A stretch of DNA of 64,000 nt from contig NZ_CP017706.1 of assembly GCF_002706375.1 (NCBI RefSeq), positions 1,364,001-1,428,000 of the forward strand. Reading direction: 5' to 3'. The notes beneath the pieces were generated by a model. The model was given only the letters and a program-made list of their open reading frames with translations. It was not told where the DNA came from and searched no databases. The stretch is from Lactobacillus amylovorus DSM 20531 (lineage in GTDB: Bacteria > Bacillota > Bacilli > Lactobacillales > Lactobacillaceae). A program made the translations under genes and the position numbers. Position 1 is the stretch's first letter, and every line of letters starts with the position of its first letter. This document shows, one piece after another, positions 8,721 through 17,156 of this stretch.

Positions 8721-9491
8721 ATGTCCGACAAAAAAGATACTCAATTTTACCAAGAAGTGTTAGACATTTGTCTAACGGCTGGCCGACTCATGATTGAAGG
8801 CGGAAGCGAAATGTACCGTGTCGAAGACACGATGATGAGAATTGCCAAAAATGCGGGGGTTGATGATCCACGTGTCTTTGCGACGCCCACCTGTGTGTTC
8901 ATGAGTCTTGATGGTGGCGATTTATCGCAGATGAAGCAGATTCGCGATCGGAACATCAATTTGGAATTGGTGGACCGGGTCAATAATTTGTCGCGTAAGT
9001 TTGCAGCTAAGAAAATTAATCTGCAAGAATTGCGCCAGCAGATTATTCAGGTCACCAATGCGCCATCTTTTCCGATGTGGATTCAGGTCGTAGGAGCTGC
9101 GGTTCTTAGTGCGACCTTGATGGTGCTCTTTATGGACGACTACGATTGGATCGATTTCCCGGGGGCAGCCTTGGTTGGTGCGGTCGGTTTCTGGGCTTAC
9201 TGCAAGTTTAAAAAGTACACCAAGGTCCGCTTTTTGTCGGAATTAGTCGCTGCAATGATCATGGGTCTTCTTGCAATCGGACTGAATTATCTCGACCATG
9301 AAATGATCATCGACAACATTTTGATCGGGGCCCTGATGACCTTGGTGCCGGGCCTGGCTTTAACCAACGCCTTGCGTGACCTTTTTATGGGTGACCTGCT
9401 TTCAGGGATCGTGAGAATGTTCGAAGCAGCGCTGAGTGCCTTAGCCCTTGGCGGTGGTGTCGGTTTAGTGCTGAAGTTTGTGGGGGCTTAA
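8721..9491 (+). CDS. Threonine/serine exporter, ThrE N-terminal-type subunit (DUF1212)
   Basis: This 256-residue protein matches the larger half of ThrE-type exporters. A cytoplasmic N-terminal domain (AGRLMIEGGSEMYRVEDTM, then FATPTCVFMSL) is followed by about five membrane segments, with the conserved VPGLALTNALRD. In Firmicutes the exporter is split into two genes, the second lying 3 bases downstream. Together they probably export small neutral amino acids across the membrane. Confidence 0.9.
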   Translation: MSDKKDTQFYQEVLDICLTAGRLMIEGGSEMYRVEDTMMRIAKNAGVDDPRVFATPTCVFMSLDGGDLSQMKQIRDRNINLELVDRVNNLSRKFAAKKINLQELRQQIIQVTNAPSFPMWIQVVGAAVLSATLMVLFMDDYDWIDFPGAALVGAVGFWAYCKFKKYTKVRFLSELVAAMIMGLLAIGLNYLDHEMIIDNILIGALMTLVPGLALTNALRDLFMGDLLSGIVRMFEAALSALALGGGVGLVLKFVGA

Positions 9492-9494
9492 AAA

Positions 9495-9980
9495 ATGCTA
9501 TTTTGGTTAGAGATCGTAATTAATGTCGTATTTTCTTATTTAGCCTCTGTGGGCTTGGCCTTAACCATTAACGTACCGCACCGTGCACTGAATTTTTCAG
9601 GGATTAGCGGAGTAGTTGGCTGGATGGCTTATTGGTTCTGCTTTCGTGCAGGGATGGGCAGAATGTTGTCGAATCTGCTCGGAGCCTTTTTGATCGGTAT
9701 CTTGAGTCTGTTTTTTGCGCGGATTAAAAAGTGTCCGGTAATGGTGTTTAACATTCCAGCATTGGTGCCGCTGGTGCCGGGGATGCCCGCTTATCAAGCA
9801 GTGCGTGCCTTAATAGTAGGCGACTATCCTCACGGTCAAGAATTGATCTTGCGGGTAGCCATCGTTACAGGTGCAATCGGGATTGGCTTCTTGCTTTCAA
9901 CGATGTGTATTGAAGCTTTTTATAAAATAAAAAATGGTCATTTAAAGAAACTGCAGCTGTACATGAAAAAGAAAAGGTAG
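9495..9980 (+). CDS. Threonine/serine exporter, ThrE C-terminal-type subunit (DUF3815)
   Basis: The 161-residue membrane protein has four to five predicted helices and the family motif NIPALVPLVPGMPAYQAVR near residues 85-103. It begins 3 bases after the other ThrE half, which indicates translational coupling and a two-subunit transporter. A promoter-like TGTACA - 17 bp - TATACT (9958-9986) overlaps its end and could drive the structured RNA that follows. Confidence 0.9.
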   Translation: MLFWLEIVINVVFSYLASVGLALTINVPHRALNFSGISGVVGWMAYWFCFRAGMGRMLSNLLGAFLIGILSLFFARIKKCPVMVFNIPALVPLVPGMPAYQAVRALIVGDYPHGQELILRVAIVTGAIGIGFLLSTMCIEAFYKIKNGHLKKLQLYMKKKR

Positions 9981-9992
9981 TATACTTTCCAA

Positions 9993-10175
9993 TTGACGAG
10001 TCGATTAATGAACGCGAGATGCGTATATTTATGAGATAGAGGACATCCGCCTTAAGTGGCAGACGCGGGAAGCGTCGATGTTGGGCACACTGATGTGAAC
10101 AGTTTAAATGCCCACATATGCTTATGCATGTGCCTTTAGTAAAAAGGACCAAGCTTTTGCTTGGCCCTTTTTGTA
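9993..10175 (+). ncRNA. Structured RNA of unknown class between thrE genes and a C39-like gene
   Basis: No reading frame is present. Several clear stems are: GACGC/GCGTC at 10064-10078 enclosed by GACATC/GATGTT, GGGCA/TGCCC at about 10083-10113 with an inner ACTG/CAGT, CACATATGC/GCATGTG near 10114-10133, and a final terminator. A possible promoter lies at 9958-9986. I could not match it to a known riboswitch (lysine, SAM, FMN, T-box and M-box cores are absent). The next gene downstream is on the opposite strand, so a stand-alone sRNA is more likely than a riboswitch. Confidence 0.5.
10141..10173. terminator. Bidirectional terminator
   Basis: The arms at 10141-10154 and 10159-10172 pair around a TTTT loop, with A-rich and T-rich ends. 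It can end both the plus-strand RNA and the minus-strand peptidase gene. Confidence 0.85.
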
Positions 10176-10889
10176 TTATCTAATATATAAAGCTTGCCTT
10201 CCTTGCTGGTTGTAGCTAGCTTGCAAGTTCTTCCAATTAACAGGCTGATTCTTATAGCCATAAGGGTTGTTCACGTAGACAACTTTTTTCGGCTTACTAT
10301 AGCCGGTAATCACGCAAGCGTGCGAAGATGGTGTAACGTTTACTTTGCCCGTATTGGTATCCCACGTTTGCATATTGTTAACCTTGTTAAAAGTGGTCGT
10401 GGTGATGATCATGACAGGGTGACCGTTTGAAACTAGCTTGAGCAGGCTCAAAAAATTACTCCCTGTGATATTTTCGATGTGGCTAGTATATTTACGCGCA
10501 ACGTTGTAAAGCGGCTCGTTATAAACACACCAGCCGGCGTTGGCGATCGTCATATGACCGACGAATCCCTGGTGTGGATTGCCGCGGTATTTGCCACCAT
10601 CGGTAAAGGAATCGACGTGCTGGATCGTTTCAGCTAGTTCATTTTTCGAAACCTTGATGCCATAGTAATTCATCAACATCGACAAGCTGGTAACCTCGCA
10701 GCCATTAGGCAGATCCGGCATTTGATTTTCGAGCGGAACGTTTAATTTTTGTTCCTGCTTCATGGTCATCCAGTCGATTTCATCGTTAATTTTATTTTTG
10801 TTAAAAAGATAAATAGCACCTATAATAAGAATTATTGCTGCTGGAATAATCCAAAATAGGTTTTTAAGATTAAATTTTTTCTTGTGCAT
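10176..10889 (-). CDS. Membrane-anchored C39-like cysteine peptidase family protein
   Basis: The 237-residue protein has an N-terminal membrane anchor (about residues 10-29) and an extracytoplasmic peptidase C39-like domain. The papain-like catalytic set is visible: Cys in LPNGCEVTSL, His in SSHACVITGY and Asn in VNNPYG. Related lactobacillal proteins are annotated as C39 family or YvpB-like peptidases, and the natural substrate is not known. It is monogenic, on the minus strand, and ends at the bidirectional terminator just downstream. Confidence 0.82.
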   Translation of the reverse strand: MHKKKFNLKNLFWIIPAAIILIIGAIYLFNKNKINDEIDWMTMKQEQKLNVPLENQMPDLPNGCEVTSLSMLMNYYGIKVSKNELAETIQHVDSFTDGGKYRGNPHQGFVGHMTIANAGWCVYNEPLYNVARKYTSHIENITGSNFLSLLKLVSNGHPVMIITTTTFNKVNNMQTWDTNTGKVNVTPSSHACVITGYSKPKKVVYVNNPYGYKNQPVNWKNLQASYNQQGRQALYIR

Positions 10890-10982
10890 GATTCTTATTC
10901 TAGCAAAATCCCATTAAAAAGATGACAAAAAAATTTTTTGTAGTATGTTGATAGTAAGACAAACAAAAAAGGATAGTTTATT

Positions 10983-11528
10983 TTGAAGATTAATTTAAAA
11001 GATTTAAACGATAAAATTGAAAACCAAGACTACATTCAAGATCTTGAAACAGTAAAATACGCCGACATCAGTAAATCTAAAAGTAAAATCAAGCCTTACG
11101 CCAAAAAGATGGTCAAGGAAGTCGTAGCTGCATTCAAGCATGATTCATTAGTACAAACGCAACTGGCAGTAACCGGTCAACGTCCCGTTACTTTTGCACT
11201 TGAAACTAACATCATCAACTTGCCATATGCCAATTATAAAAAGGTGGCTAACTTCTTTGAAGAAGGCCAAGAATATGGCTTGAACGTCTATTTTGAAACA
11301 CGTTCAGAATACGTTAACGTTTCTCACTTCAGAATCGATCAATTGGCAACTGAAGAAGAAATCGAACAAGACTCTGACGCAGTAGTTGATAAGTTGGTTG
11401 ACGCTATCGTTGAAAAGATAAAGGTAGTGCGTGAATACAAGAAGCCTGAAAGTAAGGCTAAAACTACCAAGACCACTACTAAGAAAAAGACAACGACCAA
11501 GAAGAAAGCTACAACTAAAAAGAAGTAG
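10983..11528 (+). CDS. Conserved hypothetical protein with Lys/Thr-rich tail
   Basis: I do not recognise a named family for these 181 residues. The first 145 residues look like a globular acidic/mixed domain (KPYAKKMVKEVVAAF, then PVTFALETNIINLPYANY). The last 30 are repeats of Thr and Lys that could bind nucleic acid or the cell wall. The start is a TTG at 10983, because an AAAGGAT ribosome site lies about 9 bases before it and no ATG is suitable. It has its own terminator. No signal peptide is visible, so it is probably cytoplasmic. Confidence 0.7.
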   Translation: MKINLKDLNDKIENQDYIQDLETVKYADISKSKSKIKPYAKKMVKEVVAAFKHDSLVQTQLAVTGQRPVTFALETNIINLPYANYKKVANFFEEGQEYGLNVYFETRSEYVNVSHFRIDQLATEEEIEQDSDAVVDKLVDAIVEKIKVVREYKKPESKAKTTKTTTKKKTTTKKKATTKKK

Positions 11529-11539
11529 CGACAAAAATA

Positions 11540-11565
11540 CCCAGGAATTTGTTCCTGGGCTTTTT
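11540..11565 (+). terminator. Terminator of the Lys-rich protein gene
   Basis: A perfect eight-base stem (CCCAGGAA/TTCCTGGG, 11540-11547 and 11552-11559) is followed by a T-run. Confidence 0.88.
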
Positions 11566-11567
11566 CA

Positions 11568-11873
11568 TTACTTAATTTCTTTGAATTTTGTTAGTGAATG
11601 ATTATTGGTGTAGAAGAAGTCTTCAAAGACTGCACTCTTGATTACACCTTTTTCACATCTTCATTAGTACCACTGAATTCTAGTAAATATAAAATGGGCA
11701 CTTCCAAAGTTACTGCGATCTTCTTAGCGGTTTGAGCGAAAAGGTCGTTGAAGTTTCGGTTGCCACAACCAATAATTCCTATTAAGTTTTTCTTGTTGTC
11801 TTTATATGTTAAAAAATCAACGACAGAGTCCATCATGAAGCCCAGTTATTGAATAAAATGCAATTGCTACCAT
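11568..11873 (-). pseudogene. nrdI: nrdI relic (ribonucleotide-reductase flavodoxin), internally deleted and frameshifted
   Basis: NrdI is the flavodoxin that activates class Ib ribonucleotide reductase. Residues of the C-terminal half are clear at 11642-11836: VVDFL, then LIGIIGCGNRNFNDLF and VPILYLLEFSGT. An N-terminal piece, MVAIAFYSITG, starts at ATG 11873 behind an AGGG site and is joined to the C-terminal part out of frame. The phosphate-loop region and about 40 residues are therefore missing. A further one-base slip in an A-run at the end (near 11645) cuts off a plausible continuation to a stop at 11568. No nrdE, nrdF or nrdH gene is adjacent. Confidence 0.75.
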
Positions 11874-11998
11874 ATTTTTCCCTAATAAATCTAATGTACC
11901 TATGAGTATCATCTCACCTGTAAGCAAAATATTCAATGTATCTGCTATTCAAATTTTTAATAAATTCCCCTATAATTAAAAGCAAGGAGGACGACGCA

Positions 11999-12619
11999 AT
12001 GTTTAGTTGGAACATTATTGGGATCTTGATTTGGGTCGCAATTATTCTTTATTTAGTTTTTATCGTCCAGAATATCCGTCAACGGCGGATCAAGATGATT
12101 ATCAAACAGCATAAACGCTTTACTTGGCCCAACTTTTTAATTAACGTAGTTGAAGTTGTTGTGTTGCTAGTGGCAGCTGGCTGGATGTTCAATCAGACTT
12201 TTATGGACAATCCGGATTTGGAAGATGCTAACCGCATTACTTCAACCATTAAGTATGAACCATTGATTATGAGAACTGGTTCAGGCAATTCAAGCTACGT
12301 AACCATCAACTCTGATAAGAGAAAGAACGGTTCACAGACATATACTTTCTATCGTGCAGGAAGCAAGATTACGACATCAAGTGACTATGCTTCAATTGCA
12401 TACGGCAACACTGCACTTGATGTGGATGCCGAGAAGATCCCTTACGTTAAGAAGGATCTGACGAAGATGGATAAGAAATACCAACGTGCTTATGTTGCTA
12501 TTTATACGGCATTTTATAAGAAAAACTGGCAAAACGGGATAGGGATGCACGCAGGGCATTTAGCTACGCGCTACTACTTGATCCGTGTACCAGATCAGAG
12601 CTTTATTAAGCAAGAATAG
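11999..12619 (+). CDS. LVIS_2131-family membrane protein
   Basis: The 206-residue protein has two N-terminal membrane helices (about residues 5-25 and 45-66) and an outside domain of about 140 residues ending in ATRYYLIRVPDQSFI. It resembles the lactobacillus-restricted LVIS_2131 family, which has no assigned function. The start at 11999 is preferred to an ATG 21 codons upstream because AAGGAGG lies 8 bases before it. A perfect terminator follows. Confidence 0.75.
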   Translation: MFSWNIIGILIWVAIILYLVFIVQNIRQRRIKMIIKQHKRFTWPNFLINVVEVVVLLVAAGWMFNQTFMDNPDLEDANRITSTIKYEPLIMRTGSGNSSYVTINSDKRKNGSQTYTFYRAGSKITTSSDYASIAYGNTALDVDAEKIPYVKKDLTKMDKKYQRAYVAIYTAFYKKNWQNGIGMHAGHLATRYYLIRVPDQSFIKQE

Positions 12620-12629
12620 GCAAAAGAAA

Positions 12630-12665
12630 AACTAGATCAGTTAATTCTGATCTAGTTTATTTTTT
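12630..12665. terminator. Bidirectional terminator
   Basis: An 11-bp perfect stem (12630-12640 with 12647-12657) has A-rich sequence before it and T-rich sequence after it. It serves both convergent genes. Confidence 0.88.
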
Positions 12666-14170
12666 TAGTCTTCTTTTTTAATCTTACCGAGCATCCCGCC
12701 TTCGACAAAGGCCAAGATAAAGCTGGCGGTTAAGAAGTCCATCACGTTGCCTGAAAGAAATGCCGCCAAGAGCATGAAGGCAATGGACAAAAGCATCGAA
12801 CTAATGAGGTATGTCCGCAGTTGTTTATTCATTAGCCACTTGATCAAAGCATAGAGCATGATCACGACGTAAGGACCGATAAACAGTAGCATGCCGACCC
12901 AGCCAAGGGAATAGACCTGACTGGTAAAATCACGCTCTAGATTGAAGATATTGTTTTCTCTGGTATAAGAAATACCGAATACCTTGTCGAGCTTATTATT
13001 GTTAGTTTTAATCACCTGATCCAGCATCGCCTTTTCGACGTGGCGGTTTTGCATCCGTGAAGTGCCTGGTTCGTTCATGATCTTGAGCCAGAATTCTGGA
13101 TCGTATTTATATGGATAGCTCTTGGTGACAAACTTTTTGTTTAAAGCATAATCTTGATAGTGCTCGCCAATGAAGTTGGTCAAAAATTCCTTGCGCTTTT
13201 GACCACTAGGATACTTCTTAAGGCCTTCAGCCAATTCTTCTTTAACTTGGGTCAAACTGTTGTCGGATTGTTGAGCCAAGTATTTTTCGTAGTTGTAACG
13301 TTGAATGGCTGGGCCAAAGGGGATGATTGCAAGAGTTCCGGCTTCCATGAGCAGTGCAACAACGATTGCTTTCCCACTTTTCTTTACATCTTTAACAATG
13401 TACAAATGGAAAACGTAGAGCAGAATGCCTGCGATAATACCGCCGATTAAACCGATCAAGGCAACCTTCGTTCCCAATTCGATCATGGCTAAAGCTTGGA
13501 CTACGTTCAACGTAATAGTCTTCCAATTGAAGTGGCTGAACATGAAGTAGAGCATGAGCGGTACAAGCATAAACAATACGGCCGAAACCATGTTGGCAAA
13601 GTTGAAGAAGCCCTTCGAAGCCATATGCGAGTAGCCGATATTTGGATTAACGAACCATTCGAAGATATTGGCACTGATAAAGCCTGTTTCGTAGCTTCTC
13701 AGCGAGATTACGAAGAGATTGCTGATGACGATCGTGAATGAGAAAAGTCCGCTGATTCCTTCGATTACGTGTCTAAATTGCTCTCTGGTAAATTCGAGTT
13801 CTTTGGTAAAGAAAATTACCAAGAGGGGCAAAACCATTCTAATTAAATAGAAGATTTCGCTGACGGTTGAGTAATTATAATCGTTGGGGTTTACGCTGTT
13901 GAAGTGACGGACGTGAATCAGGTGCAGAATCGAGTAGACAATCAATAATGCTAGATAAACGATCAACCATTTTTCTTGTCCCAGTTTTTGCCAATTTTGC
14001 TTTTGACTGAAAAACATGCAGAAGATGACAAAAACAGCCAGGATTCTAATAATTGTTGGCAAAGTGAATGGCAAGACGTCAGCCAATTTGCCGTTGTAGA
14101 ACCAGTACAAGTCCAAAAATGGTTGAATCAAAATGAACCAAAAGAGGACGGTTCTTGTTTTTTCCTTCAT
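12665..14170 (-). CDS. O-antigen ligase-like polytopic membrane protein
   Basis: The 501-residue protein has about ten to twelve membrane helices and one large extracellular loop at roughly residues 285-405 (SGQKRKEFLTNFIGEHY region). That is the layout of Wzy/WaaL-type polymerases and ligases (O-antigen ligase superfamily). It probably handles lipid-linked glycans outside the membrane. Its gene stands alone, far from the eps operon, so its polymer is unknown. Sequence alone does not decide between ligase and polymerase. Confidence 0.7.
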   Translation of the reverse strand: MKEKTRTVLFWFILIQPFLDLYWFYNGKLADVLPFTLPTIIRILAVFVIFCMFFSQKQNWQKLGQEKWLIVYLALLIVYSILHLIHVRHFNSVNPNDYNYSTVSEIFYLIRMVLPLLVIFFTKELEFTREQFRHVIEGISGLFSFTIVISNLFVISLRSYETGFISANIFEWFVNPNIGYSHMASKGFFNFANMVSAVLFMLVPLMLYFMFSHFNWKTITLNVVQALAMIELGTKVALIGLIGGIIAGILLYVFHLYIVKDVKKSGKAIVVALLMEAGTLAIIPFGPAIQRYNYEKYLAQQSDNSLTQVKEELAEGLKKYPSGQKRKEFLTNFIGEHYQDYALNKKFVTKSYPYKYDPEFWLKIMNEPGTSRMQNRHVEKAMLDQVIKTNNNKLDKVFGISYTRENNIFNLERDFTSQVYSLGWVGMLLFIGPYVVIMLYALIKWLMNKQLRTYLISSMLLSIAFMLLAAFLSGNVMDFLTASFILAFVEGGMLGKIKKED

Positions 14171-14211
14171 TTTTTCTCCCTTGTAAATTAAATTTCTTCC
14201 TAATTTTAGGC

Positions 14212-14252
14212 AAAAAAGGATCCTACGTAAATAAACACGTAGGATCTTTTTT
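14212..14252. terminator. Bidirectional terminator after the DUF2187-like gene
   Basis: GATCCTACGT at 14219-14228 pairs perfectly with ACGTAGGATC at 14237-14246, with A6 before and T6 after. On the minus strand it ends the DUF2187-like gene before the next minus-strand gene begins. Confidence 0.85.
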
Positions 14253-14263
14253 ACAAATTTGAA

Positions 14264-14566
14264 TTATTTCTTGTCTTTAGAAGACTTCTTGTCGTCCTTC
14301 TTGGCAATCTTTTCTACCTTAACTTCGTTAGTTGAAGCAGTCTTACTGTTCTTGACAGCACGAGCAACCTTTAAGTTCTTGAAGTTGACTACGATCTTGT
14401 TGTTCAAGTCGCTGACTGAAGTTGCGTCAACGGGATCATATGAAGTGATAGCTAAGAGTGCAGAGTTTTCGTAAATTTTTTCAACTTTGCCTTGGAATGG
14501 CTTTTTAAGTTCTTCTTCTGACTTAGCGCCAACGATTGCGCCTACTTTTACGTCTGCTTTTTTCAT
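14264..14566 (-). CDS. DUF2187-like small basic protein
   Basis: The 100-residue protein has an N-terminal KOW-like beta domain (VGAIVGAKSEEELKKPF, then GKVEKIYENSALLAI and LNNKIVVNFKNLKV). This resembles DUF2187/YkvS proteins. A disordered Lys/Asp/Ser tail of about 30 residues follows. It is likely a cytoplasmic nucleic-acid or ribosome-associated protein, but no function is proven. Confidence 0.6.
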   Translation of the reverse strand: MKKADVKVGAIVGAKSEEELKKPFQGKVEKIYENSALLAITSYDPVDATSVSDLNNKIVVNFKNLKVARAVKNSKTASTNEVKVEKIAKKDDKKSSKDKK

Positions 14567-14662
14567 TATTTATATTTTCCTTTCCAAATGAAAAGTCTTA
14601 GTCTTTTTTGACAGTAGAATGTTAATATATAAAAGCAACATTTTCAAGTGGGGGATATTCTT

Positions 14663-15211
14663 TTGAAAAAAATAATTTTAATTGCGGGACCAAGTGGTGC
14701 TGGCAAGACGACCATTTCCGATTATTTAAATGAAAAATATGACATTCCGCGCGTGTTAACGCACACTACGCGGCCAATGCGTTTAGGTGAAAAGCAGAAT
14801 GTGTCATATCACTTTGAAACAGATAATTCATTTAAGAAATTACACTTCTTTGAACATGTAAAATATGGTTCATATCAATACGGTTCAAGTCGTGAAGCAT
14901 TAAACCTCGCTTGGGAAAAACACGATCTTGTGTCATTAATTGTCGATATTCAAGGCGTGTATTCTTACATTAAACAATTAGGTGACAAAGTTTATTTCTT
15001 ATATGTCACAACTACAACCAAAGATGAGCTGAAAGAGCGTCTGCTCAAGCGTGGCGACGATCCTGAAAAGATCAGGGAACGCCTCAGCGGGAGCGAATTA
15101 AACCTATTACCAGCTGATTTAAAGCAGTACGCTCATGTAATTGTTAACGATGATCTTAACAAAACGAAAAACACGCTAAACTCAATCGTATCAAGGCTTC
15201 AGGAAGATTAG
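14663..15211 (+). CDS. Guanylate kinase-like protein
   Basis: The 182-residue protein has the P-loop IAGPSGAGKTT at residues 6-16, the GMP-binding THTTRPMRLGE, and the lid segment LKERLLKRGDDPEKIRERL. It is shorter and more divergent than typical Gmk (about 205 residues), so it may be a second, specialised NMP kinase. The start is taken as TTG at 14663, because GGGGG lies about 9 bases before it. A GTG five codons earlier has no ribosome site. Confidence 0.8.
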   Translation: MKKIILIAGPSGAGKTTISDYLNEKYDIPRVLTHTTRPMRLGEKQNVSYHFETDNSFKKLHFFEHVKYGSYQYGSSREALNLAWEKHDLVSLIVDIQGVYSYIKQLGDKVYFLYVTTTTKDELKERLLKRGDDPEKIRERLSGSELNLLPADLKQYAHVIVNDDLNKTKNTLNSIVSRLQED

Positions 15212-15393
15212 CTGCTCCTTTTTTACAGATTATTTCTTATTCTGCAATGTTTCTTAACGCGATGGTAGTTTTTTTGAAACATTCATGTAACATTCGAACG
15301 TTATTATATAAAACGTCAGCTGATCTGAGAGATCACTAAATAAACGAATTTAAAAACTAAGAATAAAAAATGATTTTTAAGGAGAAATAAATT

Positions 15394-15948
15394 TTGAGTT
15401 TTAAACGTACTTTGGTTAAATACACAGCAGCTTTATCAATTTTCTTTACAGGTCTTGCAACTGTTAATGTTCCTGCAGCAACTGTTCACGCTGACGACAT
15501 TAACACTACTACTGTAGATACTGACAATTCTATTTCTGATATCGAAACAACTACTCCAGCAGATTCTTCAGTTAAGAAGACTTCAGCAGCTGACCAAAAG
15601 CGTAATGCAGTTGTTAAGCTTGCTAAGAAGCAAGTTGGTAAGCCTTACATCTGGGGTGCAACTGGTCCTTCAGGTTTCGATTGCTCAGGTTTAACTACCT
15701 ACGTTTTCAAGAACGCAATTGACAAGACTTTGCCAAGAACTACCTACGGTCAAATCACTTTAGGTAAGTCAGTAGCACTTTCAACTAAGAAGCTTAAGAA
15801 GGGTGACTTGTTATTCTGGGGTAACTCACACGTAGCTATCTACATTGGTAACGGTAAGTACGTTCACGCTCCAGCTCCTGGTCAAAACGTTAGGATCCAA
15901 ACTTTGGGTTCATTCATGCCTTCATCAGCTAAGCGTGTTATCGACTAA
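15394..15948 (+). CDS. Secreted NlpC/P60 cell-wall hydrolase (minimal form)
   Basis: The 184-residue protein has a signal peptide cleaved near VHADD (residue 33), a short Thr/Ser linker, and an NlpC/P60 domain from about residue 68. Catalytic Cys is in GFDCSGLT, and His residues are in SHVAIYIG and VHAPAPG. Such enzymes cut the gamma-D-Glu to diamino acid bond in peptidoglycan. The start is TTG at 15394 with AAGGAGAA 9 bases upstream. It is the first of three paralogues in a row, and unlike the other two it lacks the N-terminal binding domain. Confidence 0.92.
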   Translation: MSFKRTLVKYTAALSIFFTGLATVNVPAATVHADDINTTTVDTDNSISDIETTTPADSSVKKTSAADQKRNAVVKLAKKQVGKPYIWGATGPSGFDCSGLTTYVFKNAIDKTLPRTTYGQITLGKSVALSTKKLKKGDLLFWGNSHVAIYIGNGKYVHAPAPGQNVRIQTLGSFMPSSAKRVID

Positions 15949-15989
15949 AACCAAATAAAATTATATTTCTCAAAAATCTATTCAAGAAA

Positions 15990-16021
15990 AGAGTTGGATG
16001 AAAAATCCAGCTCTTTTTTTA
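15990..16021 (+). terminator. Terminator of first NlpC/P60 gene
   Basis: The arms at 15990-15999 and 16005-16014 pair, with one G-T pair, and seven T follow. Confidence 0.87.
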
Positions 16022-16216
16022 GTCAAATTTACGAAAACGTTTTTTTATTAAGTTAGTATTACTTTTGTAACGGTTCTGTAACATGAGGATATTATTATGG
16101 ACGGTGTAAATACATTAAATAAGTTTAAAGATTTTCCGAAAAAACGCATTTTCGTTACCAAATTTAAAAAATCTGACAACTTGATTAAAACTAACAGACA
16201 TATATAGGAGCATTTG

Positions 16217-16984
16217 ATGAATATTAAGAGCAATTTTGTAAAAATTACTGCAGCTGCTGCTTTAACTCTGACCGGTGTAGCTACAGTAAGTGCTGTTAAG
16301 CCAGATTCAACTACTGCTAAAGTTCAAGCTGCTACTACTAAAGTAAAGATCAACTACGTTCCAGGTTACGGTATAAATATCTGGGATAACTACAACGGTG
16401 GTCACTTCACAGGTCAACGTGCACAACACGGCACCACTTGGGATGTCCTTGATCAAAAGACTGACAAGAAGGGACGCGTTTGGTACCAAGTTGGTCAAAA
16501 CCAATGGATCATGGCTCAATACACCACTCTAGCTGGTAATACAGTAACTAAGAAGACTACAACTCAAGCTACTGCAACAGCTGCTAAGCCAAAGAAGGCT
16601 AAGAAGTCAGTTCAAGCAACTGGGGACGCATCAGCTATTGTTACTTTAGCTGAAGCACAACTTGGTAAGAACTACGTATGGGGCGGTACCGGTGCCAACG
16701 GTTTTGACTGTTCAGGTCTTACCTCATACGTTTACTCAAAGGCTGCTGGTGTTAACATCGGTAGAACTACTTACGACCAAGTTAAGCAAGGTACTTCAGT
16801 TTCAATGAAGAACTTGCAACCAGGCGACTTGCTTTTCTGGGGCTCAGCAAGTGCTCCATACCACGTAGGTATTTATGTTGGTAACAATCAATACATCCAC
16901 GCTGCAACTCCAGGTCAAGGCGTTATCAAGCAAAGCTTGAGCAGCTATTTCTATCCAAGTGCAGCTAAGCGTATTTTGAACTAA
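16217..16984 (+). CDS. Secreted NlpC/P60 hydrolase with N-terminal SLAP/SH3-like domain
   Basis: The 255-residue protein has a signal peptide ending near VQAAT (about residue 40). A wall-binding SLAP/SH3-like domain follows (VKINYVPGYGINIWDNY to WIMAQYTTL, about 44-108). After a Lys/Ala linker comes an NlpC/P60 domain with Cys in GFDCSGLTSY and His in PYHVGIYVG. It should cleave peptidoglycan stem peptides at the cell surface. ATG 16217 is chosen over a TTG three bases earlier because of the spacing to GGAG at 16207-16210. Confidence 0.92.
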   Translation: MNIKSNFVKITAAAALTLTGVATVSAVKPDSTTAKVQAATTKVKINYVPGYGINIWDNYNGGHFTGQRAQHGTTWDVLDQKTDKKGRVWYQVGQNQWIMAQYTTLAGNTVTKKTTTQATATAAKPKKAKKSVQATGDASAIVTLAEAQLGKNYVWGGTGANGFDCSGLTSYVYSKAAGVNIGRTTYDQVKQGTSVSMKNLQPGDLLFWGSASAPYHVGIYVGNNQYIHAATPGQGVIKQSLSSYFYPSAAKRILN

Positions 16985-17008
16985 TCGAAAATTGAATATA
17001 AGAATTAA

Positions 17009-17040
17009 GCGAATCACACAATTTGTGGTTCGCTTTTTTT
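17009..17040 (+). terminator. Terminator of second NlpC/P60 gene
   Basis: GCGAATCACA (17009-17018) pairs with TGTGGTTCGC (17024-17033), followed by T7. Confidence 0.9.
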
Positions 17041-17156
17041 GCGTTTATAAGACTATTTGAATAGTTACGTTTGCGATTTTTAATTACACATGTGATAATG
17101 AAGACGTTGTCAAGTAGTAAAAGTGAGATAGTTTTCGCTACCAAGGGGATTGAATT

